From positions 1 to 64,000 of the forward strand of contig JASKKR010000004.1 of NCBI GenBank assembly GCA_030154085.1: a stretch of 64,000 nt of DNA, given 5' to 3'. Position 1 is the first letter of the stretch, and every line of letters starts with the position of its first letter. The stretch comes from Candidatus Cloacimonadota bacterium (lineage in GTDB: Bacteria > Cloacimonadota > Cloacimonadia > Cloacimonadales > Cloacimonadaceae). The notes below the pieces were generated by a model. That model did no database searches and was not told the origin of the DNA. It saw only the letters and a list, made by a program, of their open reading frames with translations. Both the position numbers and the translations under genes were made by a program. Shown here piece by piece: positions 1-8,688 of the stretch.

Positions 1-430
1 AACTTGTCTACAATCACATCTTTGGTAATCACGATGTCATGCTTGCTCAATTGACGTTGGTATTTATGAATCCAAAGTCATGATCAGTACAGGCTATTAA
101 GACCAAAATTCCAGCCTGGCTAAATGCTTGCAAAAGTAGGGCACTTGCTGCCTTCCCCGTTTCTCTCCCCTTTGAGAAGTGAGCAAGAAACGGGAAAATA
201 AGGAGTTACAACTTTGTGAAGTGCGTTCATGAACGAGCCTAAGGTCTGGCAATTTTGTACAACTTGATTATTTTTAATGTTACAAAGTGTATAACTAATG
301 GCGAGTAAGTAAATTAAGCTATCATCCTGCTATGTCGTTTTCTGGGTACATGGTTGGGGTTAATTTTCCTATTATCCAAACCATGGTTTATCAATATCGT
401 GGAGATAACGATCCCTGTTTGAGAAAAACA
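1..430. other. Non-coding region upstream of the solute-binding lipoprotein
   Basis: No convincing gene is seen on either strand. The stretch holds one copy of the dispersed repeat (121-228). The remainder is AT-rich and has no strong ribosome binding site with an open frame. The gene that may precede the repeat lies outside the window. Confidence 0.6.
121..228 (+). repeat. Dispersed intergenic repeat, copy 1
   Basis: One of five related blocks in this window. It starts with TAAATGCTTGCAAAAG, carries CCCCGTTTCT and later AGAAACGGG as a stem around a GAG-rich centre, then the constant box AAATAAGGAGTTAC, and ends near TGTGAAGTGC. GCACTT near the left side can pair with AAGTGC at the right end, giving an outer stem around the inner hairpin. 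It lies in non-coding DNA. It is nearly identical to the copy at 39361. Confidence 0.85.
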
Positions 431-458
431 TTGACTGATTTTACTTTCTTAGTATGAT
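431..458 (+). promoter_or_regulatory. Sigma-70-like promoter for the solute-binding lipoprotein
   Basis: TTGACT (431-436) and TATGAT (453-458) are separated by 16 bases, a close match to the housekeeping consensus. Transcription would start near 465, about 55 bases before the chosen start codon at 521. Not tested; inferred from sequence only. Confidence 0.6.
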
Positions 459-520
459 TGGTTTTACGCTGTAAAATGTTGGAACATATGAATCAGATGT
501 ATGATAAATCAGGAGTATAT

Positions 521-1798
521 ATGCGACGTATTATGATCGCTTTGGTCTTGCTCAGCCTACTTTTGGGAGCTTGTGGAAAAACGATAACATCGACCAAAAC
601 CAAGATTACGTTTTGGCACGGGCTCAGCGGACCTTTGGGCGATACACTCACAAACATGATCATTGAATTTAACCGGAGCCAAGATGAAATAGAAGTAGTG
701 GCAAATCCTATTAGCAGTTACACTGCCTTGTCACAGAAGCTTATGGCATCAATTCAAGCAAAGAAACAGCCTGATGTCGCTCAAGTATTTGAGAGTTGGG
801 CAGCTCAGTACATTGAGGCTGGAGTTATATGCCCTTTGGAACCTTTTATTGAAGAGGATCCAAATTTTGGCGAAGAAGACCTTTTGGATATCTATCCAGT
901 GTTTAGGAATTCTAACACTTTCAATGATACTTTATATTCCATGCCTTTTAACAAAAGTGTGAGAGCATATTTTTACAATAAAGATGAATTCTATCGCAAT
1001 GGTCTAGACCCAAATTACTTTCCTCGCACATGGGATGAGTTTCGTGAATATGCTTTAATGATGACTAGAGACACTGACAATGATGGGAAAATAGACCATT
1101 GGGGTACAAATTTTAACGTCAATGAATGGCAGTTTATCAATCTATTACATCAAGCCGGCGGAAGAATCCTGGATGATAAGGGTCAGCCAGCCTTTAATAG
1201 TGAAGCCGGAGTAGAAGCTCTTACTTATATCACAGACCTTATGTTCAAAGATAAAAGTGCCTATTTGGTTAGTGGATATGATGGACAAAACGATTTCTTG
1301 GCTGGAGTGGTGCCTATGTATGAAGGATCCAGTGTGTCAATCACACATATGCGCCAACAACCCATCAATTTCAATATAGGCTATGCACCTCTGCCTACCT
1401 ACAAAACAGATAAGAGCGCTATATCGGGCACCAATATTGTAATTTTTAAATCTGGCGACCCTAAACGTGAGTGGGCATCGTGGGAATTTATCAAATGGTT
1501 TACCAGTACAGAACAGACTGCACGGTGGAGTGTAGAGACGAACTACATGCCGGTTCGGCGCAGTGCTATGGAAAGCGAAACGGTAGTGAAATTTTTAGAG
1601 CGCTATCCTCAGTTCCAAGGTATTTATGATCAGTTGGAACATGCAGTCTATGAACCTCAGATACCAGCGTGGTTCAAGGCTCGTCCCGAATTGAAATATC
1701 ATTTGGAGAGAGCAATGAGAGATGAAGTAAGTCCCCGCGAGGCCTTGAATGATGCAGCCAAAAAATTGTCAGAATTGATAGCGGCTGAGGCTAATTAG
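521..1798 (+). CDS. Extracellular solute-binding lipoprotein, family 1 (sugar-type ABC transporter)
   Basis: A 425-residue periplasmic-binding protein of the MalE/UgpB type that would catch a sugar or glycerol-phosphate-like solute and hand it to an ABC permease. The ATG at 521 is chosen because AGGAG lies ten bases upstream and the protein then opens with a lipoprotein signal ending in the lipobox LLGAC (Cys18). The mature part starts with the typical ITFWHG strand and continues with SYTALSQKLM and PDVAQV. An Asp-rich DTDNDGKID loop near the middle is common in this family. No permease or ATPase gene follows; a tRNA gene comes next, so partners must be upstream or elsewhere. The longer in-frame reading from 458 has no signal peptide at its start. 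Confidence 0.88.
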   Translation: MRRIMIALVLLSLLLGACGKTITSTKTKITFWHGLSGPLGDTLTNMIIEFNRSQDEIEVVANPISSYTALSQKLMASIQAKKQPDVAQVFESWAAQYIEAGVICPLEPFIEEDPNFGEEDLLDIYPVFRNSNTFNDTLYSMPFNKSVRAYFYNKDEFYRNGLDPNYFPRTWDEFREYALMMTRDTDNDGKIDHWGTNFNVNEWQFINLLHQAGGRILDDKGQPAFNSEAGVEALTYITDLMFKDKSAYLVSGYDGQNDFLAGVVPMYEGSSVSITHMRQQPINFNIGYAPLPTYKTDKSAISGTNIVIFKSGDPKREWASWEFIKWFTSTEQTARWSVETNYMPVRRSAMESETVVKFLERYPQFQGIYDQLEHAVYEPQIPAWFKARPELKYHLERAMRDEVSPREALNDAAKKLSELIAAEAN

Positions 1799-1850
1799 TT
1801 AGTTTTTACTTGACAAAGAAAGGGATTTCTAAGTTTTGAAACATACGCGT

Positions 1851-1938
1851 GCCGAAGTGGTGAAATTGGTAGACGCAGTGGACTCAAAATCCACCGGGCT
1901 TTTTGCTCGTGCCGGTTCGATTCCGGCCTTCGGCACCA
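1851..1938 (+). tRNA. tRNA-Leu (anticodon CAA)
   Basis: The acceptor arms GCCGAAG (1851-1857) and CTTCGGC (1928-1934) pair fully, followed by discriminator A and an encoded CCA. The anticodon stem GTGGA/TCCAC encloses the loop CTCAAAA, giving anticodon CAA, which reads UUG leucine codons. A long variable arm (about CGGGCTTTTTGCTCG) and the T-loop GGTTCGATTCC mark it as a class II tRNA. TTGACA at 1810 is a plausible -35 box. Confidence 0.97.
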
Positions 1939-2122
1939 TACACTTGAAGGAGATCATTAAAAAGATTGCTATTTGGCGCTATTCTAAGATGATTTGGCGA
2001 TTAGGGTTTTACAATTATTTTCACACAGCACATGTAAAGCATCGAATCTTATCCTTTTTACACAGGGATTTTTGCAAAGCCCTGCTGACATCACTAACCA
2101 ACTCAAACCTGTGGAGGTATAA

Positions 2123-3148
2123 ATGTCCCTCAAACATCTAACCCTGATAATAGTTCTTGCGCTTGTCAGTATTGCCCCTTTGGCTGCAATATCTCAAAGC
2201 GCATTTATGTTTCTCACATTTGAACCAGGAGGTCGCGCCAATGGCATGGGCAGAGCATATTCTGCTATAGCAGATGATGGTTATGCAATGTGGTGGAATC
2301 CTGGAGCCACTGCTTTCAACCGAAAGGGTCAATTGGGGTTCAACCACGTTAATTGGCTACAAGGCAGCGGTCTCAATGATATGTATTTTGAATACTTAGG
2401 ATGGAATCAGTATTTTGAAGGTATTGGCAATCTCAATGCTCATATTGTACTATTGGATCTTGGAAGTCAAGAACAGACGGATGCCAGCAATAATCCCTTA
2501 GGTACCTTCCATTCTTATGATATAGCTGGCGCAGTTGGTTATTCCTATGAAGTTATTCCAGAACGCTTGGGTATGGGAGCAAACTTCAAATTGATCTATA
2601 GCAATCTTGCCCCCTCTACAGGTTTTACTGATACCGAAGGTAAAGCCTTTAGTTTTGTCTTTGATATTGGAACTCTTTACAGAGACGTAGCGAATTTATC
2701 AGGATTGAATCTTGCTTTAGTAATACAAAATATCGGACCTGATGTTACCTTTGTAGACCAAGAACAGAAAGATCCAGTTCCGATGACTGTGCGTCTGGGT
2801 ACGGCTTATACAGTGCTTGACTCACAGATAAATGGGCTGATTCTTTCAGCAGAAGCCAGCAAAATTCTTGCTAATGAAGATCCTTTATTAACCCGCTTTA
2901 TCACTGGCTGGGAACCTTTCGAGGAGACTATATATAGTGCGGGTGCAGAGTATACCTACCTAAATTTAATATCGCTTCGCGGCGGATATTATTATGATAA
3001 AGTAGGGAAAGTAAGCGGTCCCAGTTATGGAATCGGTGTTAATTATGCATTTAGTGAACGCTATAAACTTTCAGCAGATTTCTCAATGGTCCCTGGCGGA
3101 GAGATGACGGATTACAACAAAGTGTTTTCAATCGGTTTTGAATACTAA
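2123..3148 (+). CDS. porV: PorV-like outer membrane protein of the type IX secretion system
   Basis: A 341-residue beta-barrel protein with an N-terminal signal peptide (about residues 1-25) and a C-terminal aromatic residue typical of barrels. Its N-terminus has the PorV/PorQ signature: FLTFEPGGRANGMGRAY, then WWNPG. In T9SS, PorV escorts cargo from the SprA translocon to the surface attachment complex. GTGGAGG lies just upstream of the ATG. The next gene, 63 bases on, encodes a metalloprotease with a T9SS sorting domain, which fits a carrier-cargo pair. The related PorQ or a general PorV/PorQ-family member cannot be excluded; SprA in the same window supports a T9SS role. Confidence 0.8.
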   Translation: MSLKHLTLIIVLALVSIAPLAAISQSAFMFLTFEPGGRANGMGRAYSAIADDGYAMWWNPGATAFNRKGQLGFNHVNWLQGSGLNDMYFEYLGWNQYFEGIGNLNAHIVLLDLGSQEQTDASNNPLGTFHSYDIAGAVGYSYEVIPERLGMGANFKLIYSNLAPSTGFTDTEGKAFSFVFDIGTLYRDVANLSGLNLALVIQNIGPDVTFVDQEQKDPVPMTVRLGTAYTVLDSQINGLILSAEASKILANEDPLLTRFITGWEPFEETIYSAGAEYTYLNLISLRGGYYYDKVGKVSGPSYGIGVNYAFSERYKLSADFSMVPGGEMTDYNKVFSIGFEY

Positions 3149-3168
3149 TAGCTGTTTATTTAATTAGA

Positions 3169-3198
3169 GGGGGGCAAATCAATCAGATATGCCTCCCC
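3169..3198 (+). promoter_or_regulatory. GC-rich hairpin between porV and the M6 protease gene
   Basis: GGGGGGCA (3169-3176) pairs with TGCCTCCCC (3190-3198), with one bulged T and a 13-base loop. No T-run follows, and the ribosome binding site AAGGA of the next gene begins at 3201. This looks more like an mRNA-stabilising or translation-tuning structure than a terminator. Role inferred. Confidence 0.4.
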
Positions 3199-3210
3199 AA
3201 AAGGAATCAT

Positions 3211-6200
3211 ATGAATAGGATCATATCAAAGCCAATAGGCATGCGACAAGAAGTAATCCGCTTTATTCTGTTGATGGTTATGGTACTATTTTCTTGCCAA
3301 GGTTTTGGGCAAAAAAAGCTTCTGAGCCCCTCGGATGAGTATATCCAACTACCAAGACATCCTTATACAGATCTTTTGCACCAAACTAAAGGTACTTCAC
3401 AAAGAAGCAGAAATAAAGCGAATTATGAGAAATTGCTGGTGATATTGGTGGATTTTCAGGAAGAAATTGATGATGATCCACTAACAACAGGAAATGGAAA
3501 GTTTCAGCTTGAACCAGACCAAAACTATATATATTCCATAGGCTCACCTCCGCATGATCGGGTATATTTTGAAGCAAATCTCGAAGCTATGCGCTATTAC
3601 TATCTCGCAGTATCAGCTGGATCCTATAACCTTGAGTATGATGTCTGGCCAAAACAAGAAGCTGCGTATACTTTACCACATACAATGTCCTATTACAATC
3701 CACCAAATGCTTCCTCTGATGCTTTTGTTCAGAAAATGGAAGAGTATTTTCAAGACGCTTTTGAGATTGCCGATCAGGCCGATCCCGATATTGATTTTTC
3801 TTCCTATGAACACTATATGATAATCCATGCGGGATCGGATTGGCAACATGATGTTTTTGGGGACACTCCCTCTGATATTCCGTCGTTCTTCATCAATGTG
3901 GGAGATGGGAAGCAAGCTATAGTAGACGGAGGACAGACTGAAGTTTTTCATGCATGCAACGTTCCTGCCACAATCGCTCAGGATTTTGAGATCCTAAATG
4001 AAGATGGTATGACCATCCATTCGGGATATGGAGCCTTAAATTCAGTATTATATCACGAGTTTGGTCATTCTTTGGGCTTAGTAGACCTTTATAATATTCA
4101 GAATTCATATCCTATGGTCGGCGCATTTGATATCATGGATAGTGGCGGCTCAGGGGTATTGGTAGACCAGTTGGATAATGGTGATTTAGTTTATGTGGAG
4201 GGTATCCTTCCCTCCCTGCCTGGTGCTTTTTCCAGAGCTCTGCTTTTTGAAAATAGTTTTCGAGGTCGCGGGCTGATGAAAGATATCACGGAATTTGAAC
4301 CATACACATCTATCGAGATAGCTGCCAGTAGTTTGAAACAGAACTCAACGCTCAAACCGAACATTATAAAATTCCCAATTAATGATAGCGAATACTTCTT
4401 GATCGAGAATCGTAGTGTGGATCCAGATGGTGATGGTCTTACAGCTGTATACGGGACACTGGACGGCAGAGTGGTGCTGTATCCCACTCCAAACGACGAT
4501 CCTACTAATACACCCAGCTTTGAATATGACTATCTATTGCCTTCCTTTATGAGTGCCAATGGTTCCGTGAAAGGAGGAGGGCTCTTGGTTTGGCACGTTG
4601 ATGAGAGAGTACTCTTTCAAGAAGGGACCTTCCTCTCAGATGGGAGCTTTGTTACGAATTTTGAGAACAATTCTGTAAACACAAACTTTGATAGACTCGG
4701 TGTGAGTGTCTTGGAAGCTGATGGGCTTAGGGATCTGGGAGAGCCATACTCGATGTATTGGACAGGCACTCCGTATGAGTATTTCCATCGTTATAAACCC
4801 ATTTTGAACGGAGAAGGACTATTTGTAGATTGGTCTTTTCAGCCTTGGCGACCTACTCTCAGTTCGCATACAAAACCTGCTATGCAAGCGCGAAATGGTC
4901 TTGGGAGCTTATATTATTTAGATGAAATATCTTCTCCAGAAGCGGTGATGAGCTTTACTCTCAAAGCGGGATTTTTTGAGGAAATCTATTCCGCACGACA
5001 CGCTTCCTTCCTTTGCCCAGCACCACCAATTAATACGAGTTATAGCGATATTTCTCTGCCATTCTATGGCCCATCAGGGATGACGCTTTATAGCTATCTG
5101 TATGATGGATGGAGTGATATCTTAGGTCCTTCTCAAATGGCCGAGACATCCTTTGATTACCCTTTGGTAGCGCTTGATAATAATGATGATGAATACATGG
5201 AGCTTTCTGGAATAAAGGGGAAGAACCTATACTTCATGGATTTTGCCAATGTTTTTATTAATACACATACTCTTAGTTTTCAGGATAGTATATCCTACCC
5301 TATGACCTTGGGTGGGGATTTGTATACCCACAGCCGCACAGAACTATATGATATTCGGAATTTTCAGGTAGCTGATACAAAGCAGTTTTCTTCAATCAAG
5401 ACTATAGCGGGAGATGATGAAGTCATCCTCGTGCTTGAAGACACAGACTTGCATATTTTGGAGAAGGAAACATTGCAGGTTTTAGCCAGTGTTACTGTGC
5501 CGGAAGCTATTGGTGATTATGAACCGATTATAGTCACTTTACCAGCACAGACAAAGAGTATATACTTCTTTGCAAATTCAGGGAATCTATATAACTATCT
5601 GGATGGAGAACTAAAGAAGATCTTTACAAACGACAGCGCTTTTCTTCCAACTCAAATGGGCGGCTATATCTATGATGACACAGGAGTCACGATCCTCTTT
5701 GCTTTGGGGAATAGGGCATATCTTTTGGGAGCTAATGGCTACATTAAGAGTGGATTTCCACGTTATTTAAACGAACTGGAAGCTGTGCCATATATGCATC
5801 CCAAAGCGATCAGCATCAGCTCCACACGCAGAGTGATCTTGTTCCCAATACAGTCCCAGGGCTACATAGCTTTATGGGAATCAGGAGAGCCGGCACCAGA
5901 ATATTCGCTTCTTTACAATGCCGAAAACAGCAACGATGGGAAGAGTTTCAATGAATATATATATTTTGATGAGGAGAATTCGCAGCTGCTGTGGTACAAT
6001 TCTCAAAAAAATGCTTTAGGTAGCAGCATCTATATCCACTCACTTGCCTTTGATGAGAATCCTATCCTGTGGTCTGGAGCAAGAAACGGAGCTGGAGGAG
6101 CTGTGATAATACCTGAAAACCTTGGTGAAAGTATGCCATCACCCGGAGCGATAAGTGCCTATGTCTATCCCAATCCTGTAAAAACCGGGATTTTCAGGCT

Positions 6201-6402
6201 GCGCATCGAAGGTATTTTTAGCCTCACGGATGTTTATATATATGATATATCCGGCAAGAAAGTCTTTGAAAGGAGACAAATTCATAATGGACTCATAGAA
6301 GATATTGAGCTGGATTCTGCAGATCTTAGAACGGGTGTCTATATTGCTTATATTAAAAACTCACATGGCAGCAAGACAATTAAATTTGCCATTGAAAAAT
6401 AA
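3211..6402 (+). CDS. Secreted M6-family metalloprotease with T9SS sorting domain
   Basis: A 1063-residue secreted protease. After a signal sequence (about residues 1-34, rich N-terminus then hydrophobic MVMVLFSCQGFGQ), the catalytic domain carries the zinc motif HEFGHSLGLVD (His282, Glu283, His286), as in immune-inhibitor-A/M6 peptidases. The middle contains long beta-rich regions without a fold I recognise. The last 80 residues form a Por-type sorting domain (YPNPVKTG, DISGKKV, LRTGVYIAYI, ending KFAIEK), which predicts T9SS export. It sits directly behind porV and 13 bases before the next gene, so it is probably co-transcribed with both. Confidence 0.88.
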   Translation: MNRIISKPIGMRQEVIRFILLMVMVLFSCQGFGQKKLLSPSDEYIQLPRHPYTDLLHQTKGTSQRSRNKANYEKLLVILVDFQEEIDDDPLTTGNGKFQLEPDQNYIYSIGSPPHDRVYFEANLEAMRYYYLAVSAGSYNLEYDVWPKQEAAYTLPHTMSYYNPPNASSDAFVQKMEEYFQDAFEIADQADPDIDFSSYEHYMIIHAGSDWQHDVFGDTPSDIPSFFINVGDGKQAIVDGGQTEVFHACNVPATIAQDFEILNEDGMTIHSGYGALNSVLYHEFGHSLGLVDLYNIQNSYPMVGAFDIMDSGGSGVLVDQLDNGDLVYVEGILPSLPGAFSRALLFENSFRGRGLMKDITEFEPYTSIEIAASSLKQNSTLKPNIIKFPINDSEYFLIENRSVDPDGDGLTAVYGTLDGRVVLYPTPNDDPTNTPSFEYDYLLPSFMSANGSVKGGGLLVWHVDERVLFQEGTFLSDGSFVTNFENNSVNTNFDRLGVSVLEADGLRDLGEPYSMYWTGTPYEYFHRYKPILNGEGLFVDWSFQPWRPTLSSHTKPAMQARNGLGSLYYLDEISSPEAVMSFTLKAGFFEEIYSARHASFLCPAPPINTSYSDISLPFYGPSGMTLYSYLYDGWSDILGPSQMAETSFDYPLVALDNNDDEYMELSGIKGKNLYFMDFANVFINTHTLSFQDSISYPMTLGGDLYTHSRTELYDIRNFQVADTKQFSSIKTIAGDDEVILVLEDTDLHILEKETLQVLASVTVPEAIGDYEPIIVTLPAQTKSIYFFANSGNLYNYLDGELKKIFTNDSAFLPTQMGGYIYDDTGVTILFALGNRAYLLGANGYIKSGFPRYLNELEAVPYMHPKAISISSTRRVILFPIQSQGYIALWESGEPAPEYSLLYNAENSNDGKSFNEYIYFDEENSQLLWYNSQKNALGSSIYIHSLAFDENPILWSGARNGAGGAVIIPENLGESMPSPGAISAYVYPNPVKTGIFRLRIEGIFSLTDVYIYDISGKKVFERRQIHNGLIEDIELDSADLRTGVYIAYIKNSHGSKTIKFAIEK

Positions 6403-6415
6403 GGTTGGTTTTATT

Positions 6416-7387
6416 ATGAGAAAGAGTGTGTTATGTTTTATGCTGCTGCTGATTGCAGGCAGCCTCATGGCGCAAGGAATTGATGATTGGATTTGGGAAG
6501 ATGAAGCTAGTCCTCAAGAACAAGAAGAATATATTGATCCTGACTTTATCAAAGTAAACTATGCGAAAAAAGATGCTCGATTGGCTATGGTGATGTCCGC
6601 TCTTGTCCCAGGAGCGGGACAGTTTTACGCAAAGAAATCCACAATTACAGCCTACATCTTTCCTTTAATTGAGATTGGTATGATTACCGGGATTGTGATC
6701 CATCAAAACAAAGGTGATGACAAAACAAATGACTATGAACGCTATGCAAATCAAGAAATAATTTCCTATACTTTGGGAGATGGCTCTCAGATCGAGACTG
6801 TCAGATATGATAGAGAACGGCAGTTTAGGGTGCAAAACATCCTCAAGAATCTTAATCCCGTGGATATCTACGAAGACAGCTATTTTCGCCTGGATGAAGC
6901 AAATTCACAGCACTTCTATGAGGATATTGGCAAGTATCCGCACTATGTGTTTGGTTGGGCAGATTGGTATTATCACTTTGCCGCAGATGAACACGGGGAT
7001 GCTCAAGACCCCATTTGGTATCCAGGCGGCTACGATTTAGAACCTGCAGATCCAGGATGGGTCTGGTATGGTAATTACCCGCTCTGGGATGATCCAAACT
7101 TAGGCTATAGCATTAACATCCCTGTGGAGAATAATACTCATGCCTCTACTTCCATGCGGGAAAGATATGTGGATATGAGAAATGCAGCTAAAGATGAATA
7201 TAGCACAGCGCAACTTTATACTATGGGACTGGCTGCAAATCACCTAGCTTCAGCTCTGGATGCAATCAGAGTTACAACCAGAGTCAATCGAGGTGCTATC
7301 ACCGACTCCGGGATAAGGATGCAATATTATACAGCTGTTCGAGACAACTATGTGACGCCTAGCTTAGCAATTAACTGGAGATTTTGA
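6416..7387 (+). CDS. DUF5683-like envelope protein, first of three tandem paralogs
   Basis: A 323-residue protein. The ATG at 6416 is preferred because it gives a clear signal peptide (MRKSVLCFMLLLIAGSLMAQ); the longer frame starting at 6305 would overlap the protease gene. It has an acidic stretch, then SALVPGAGQFYAKKS followed by a hydrophobic segment, a pattern of DUF5683-type proteins. A C-terminal LAANHLASALDAIRV motif recurs in the next two proteins. The central part (about residues 130-250) is an insert rich in Tyr and Trp that the two shorter paralogs lack in part. Function unknown. Its neighbours suggest a role in the envelope or in T9SS. Confidence 0.7.
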   Translation: MRKSVLCFMLLLIAGSLMAQGIDDWIWEDEASPQEQEEYIDPDFIKVNYAKKDARLAMVMSALVPGAGQFYAKKSTITAYIFPLIEIGMITGIVIHQNKGDDKTNDYERYANQEIISYTLGDGSQIETVRYDRERQFRVQNILKNLNPVDIYEDSYFRLDEANSQHFYEDIGKYPHYVFGWADWYYHFAADEHGDAQDPIWYPGGYDLEPADPGWVWYGNYPLWDDPNLGYSINIPVENNTHASTSMRERYVDMRNAAKDEYSTAQLYTMGLAANHLASALDAIRVTTRVNRGAITDSGIRMQYYTAVRDNYVTPSLAINWRF

Positions 7388-8040
7388 TGTTTACTCGTCA
7401 TCTTCGATTCCTGTTACTAGTCATGCTGATGATGTTTACTATCTTGAGCTTAAATGCCAAATCAAAATTGGCTTATATGGGCTTGAGCGTTCTTGTCCCT
7501 GGCAGTGGGGAATTAGCTATAGGCAGGACAAACCGTGGGTTGGCATTATTAAGCGTGGAAATCCTTGCTGAATATGGGTTTTTCAAAACCGATAGTGACA
7601 TGGATCTCCAGGAAGACTCTTATAAAAGATATGCTAACATTTATGCCGGAGTACCAATAGGGATGCCTAATAATCATTATCAAGTCGTGCAGAATTATAT
7701 CAGTAGCGAGGAATATAATGAGTTCCAAGACATGCAGGCTCGGAATTACTTCTATATATACCAAAATGATGAGCAGGCCTACCTTGACTATCTGGCAGCA
7801 AATACATATACAGGCAACGAAAGTTGGGAGTGGCAATCTGAAATGCACTTTCGCGAGTACCGTGAAATGCGCAGGAAGTATCAGAAGATCAAGATAAACC
7901 ACAATTTATCTTTAGGAATCATGCTCTTGAATCGAGCTATTAGTTTGGTAGATATGGCTCTTATTACACGTGATATGAAAGTCTATGCAGCGCCTATGGG
8001 TTTGGACGGAATGACAATAAACTACCAAGTGAGGTTTTAA
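7387..8040 (+). CDS. DUF5683-like envelope protein, second tandem paralog
   Basis: A 217-residue protein with a signal peptide ending near LNAKS. Its ATG overlaps the stop of the previous gene (TGATG), which implies coupled translation; a TTG three bases earlier is an alternative start. It shares with its neighbours the LSVLVPGSGELA motif right after the signal, a Glu-Asp-Ser-Tyr-rich helix, and a C-terminal MLLNRAISLVDMA segment with the Asn-x3-Ser-x2-Asp spacing. No enzyme motif is visible. Function unknown. Confidence 0.7.
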   Translation: MFTRHLRFLLLVMLMMFTILSLNAKSKLAYMGLSVLVPGSGELAIGRTNRGLALLSVEILAEYGFFKTDSDMDLQEDSYKRYANIYAGVPIGMPNNHYQVVQNYISSEEYNEFQDMQARNYFYIYQNDEQAYLDYLAANTYTGNESWEWQSEMHFREYREMRRKYQKIKINHNLSLGIMLLNRAISLVDMALITRDMKVYAAPMGLDGMTINYQVRF

Positions 8041-8688
8041 ATGCATAGGAAGGTCCTATTGATGATTAGCATTGCCTTGATTGCGACCAGTACAATGTGG
8101 GCACAGGGTAAAGAGTTTCTCTTTTCATTGGCAGTACCAGGATACTCACAGATCACTAGCGGAAAAAACTATGGCTATGCAATGCTCTCTGCTGAAGCAG
8201 CGCTTATCGGCACATCTTTGTATCTTTCCAGCGAGAGCGATAATCTTTTGGAGGAGTCATATATCTACGCTTTGAAACATGCAAATTTGTATCCTGCAGA
8301 TTATGATAGCCATTTCTTAAAAAATCTGGGAAGATATCAAAGCAGTGGCTTTGATGCAAATGGCTACAATGCGACTGTTCGCCGTGATGCACAACAGCTT
8401 TTCCCGGATGATCCTGAAGCTCAACAGAACTATATCGAAGAGCATGCATATGGGGAAGAGCTATATTGGTCATGGGATAGCACGGATAGTCAAGCGGAGT
8501 ATAATCGACTTCGAAACGATTCACAGGATTTACAATCTTATGGCAAACTTGTTGCCGGAGTAATCATCCTGAATCACCTAGTAAGCGGTATAGATGTTTT
8601 GCGCTATCATTCATCTCAGCATCGCAGTGAACTGTCAGTAGACATTATTGATCGCAATCCTATCCTAAAGCTATCGGTGAAGTTCTAA
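8041..8688 (+). CDS. DUF5683-like envelope protein, third tandem paralog
   Basis: A 215-residue protein starting at the very next base after the previous stop codon. It has a signal peptide (cut near TMWAQG), the LAVPGYSQIT motif in place of VPGAGQF, a LLEESYIYA stretch matching LQEDSYKRYA of the second paralog, and a C-terminal IILNHLVSGIDVLR. It therefore belongs to the same family as the two genes before it. Function unknown; probably periplasmic or outer-membrane associated. Confidence 0.7.
   Translation: MHRKVLLMISIALIATSTMWAQGKEFLFSLAVPGYSQITSGKNYGYAMLSAEAALIGTSLYLSSESDNLLEESYIYALKHANLYPADYDSHFLKNLGRYQSSGFDANGYNATVRRDAQQLFPDDPEAQQNYIEEHAYGEELYWSWDSTDSQAEYNRLRNDSQDLQSYGKLVAGVIILNHLVSGIDVLRYHSSQHRSELSVDIIDRNPILKLSVKF

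Noticed and set aside
1-1798. A complete ABC sugar transporter operon
   Set aside because: Only the binding protein is present; a tRNA gene follows and no permease or ATPase gene is in the window.
1836-2141. A 101-residue open frame across the tRNA-Leu
   Set aside because: It runs through the tRNA gene and its translated sequence is the tRNA read as protein; no ribosome binding site.
6305-6415. Upstream extension of the first DUF5683-like gene
   Set aside because: It would overlap the protease sorting domain in another frame and put a signal peptide inside the protein; the ATG at 6416 is better.
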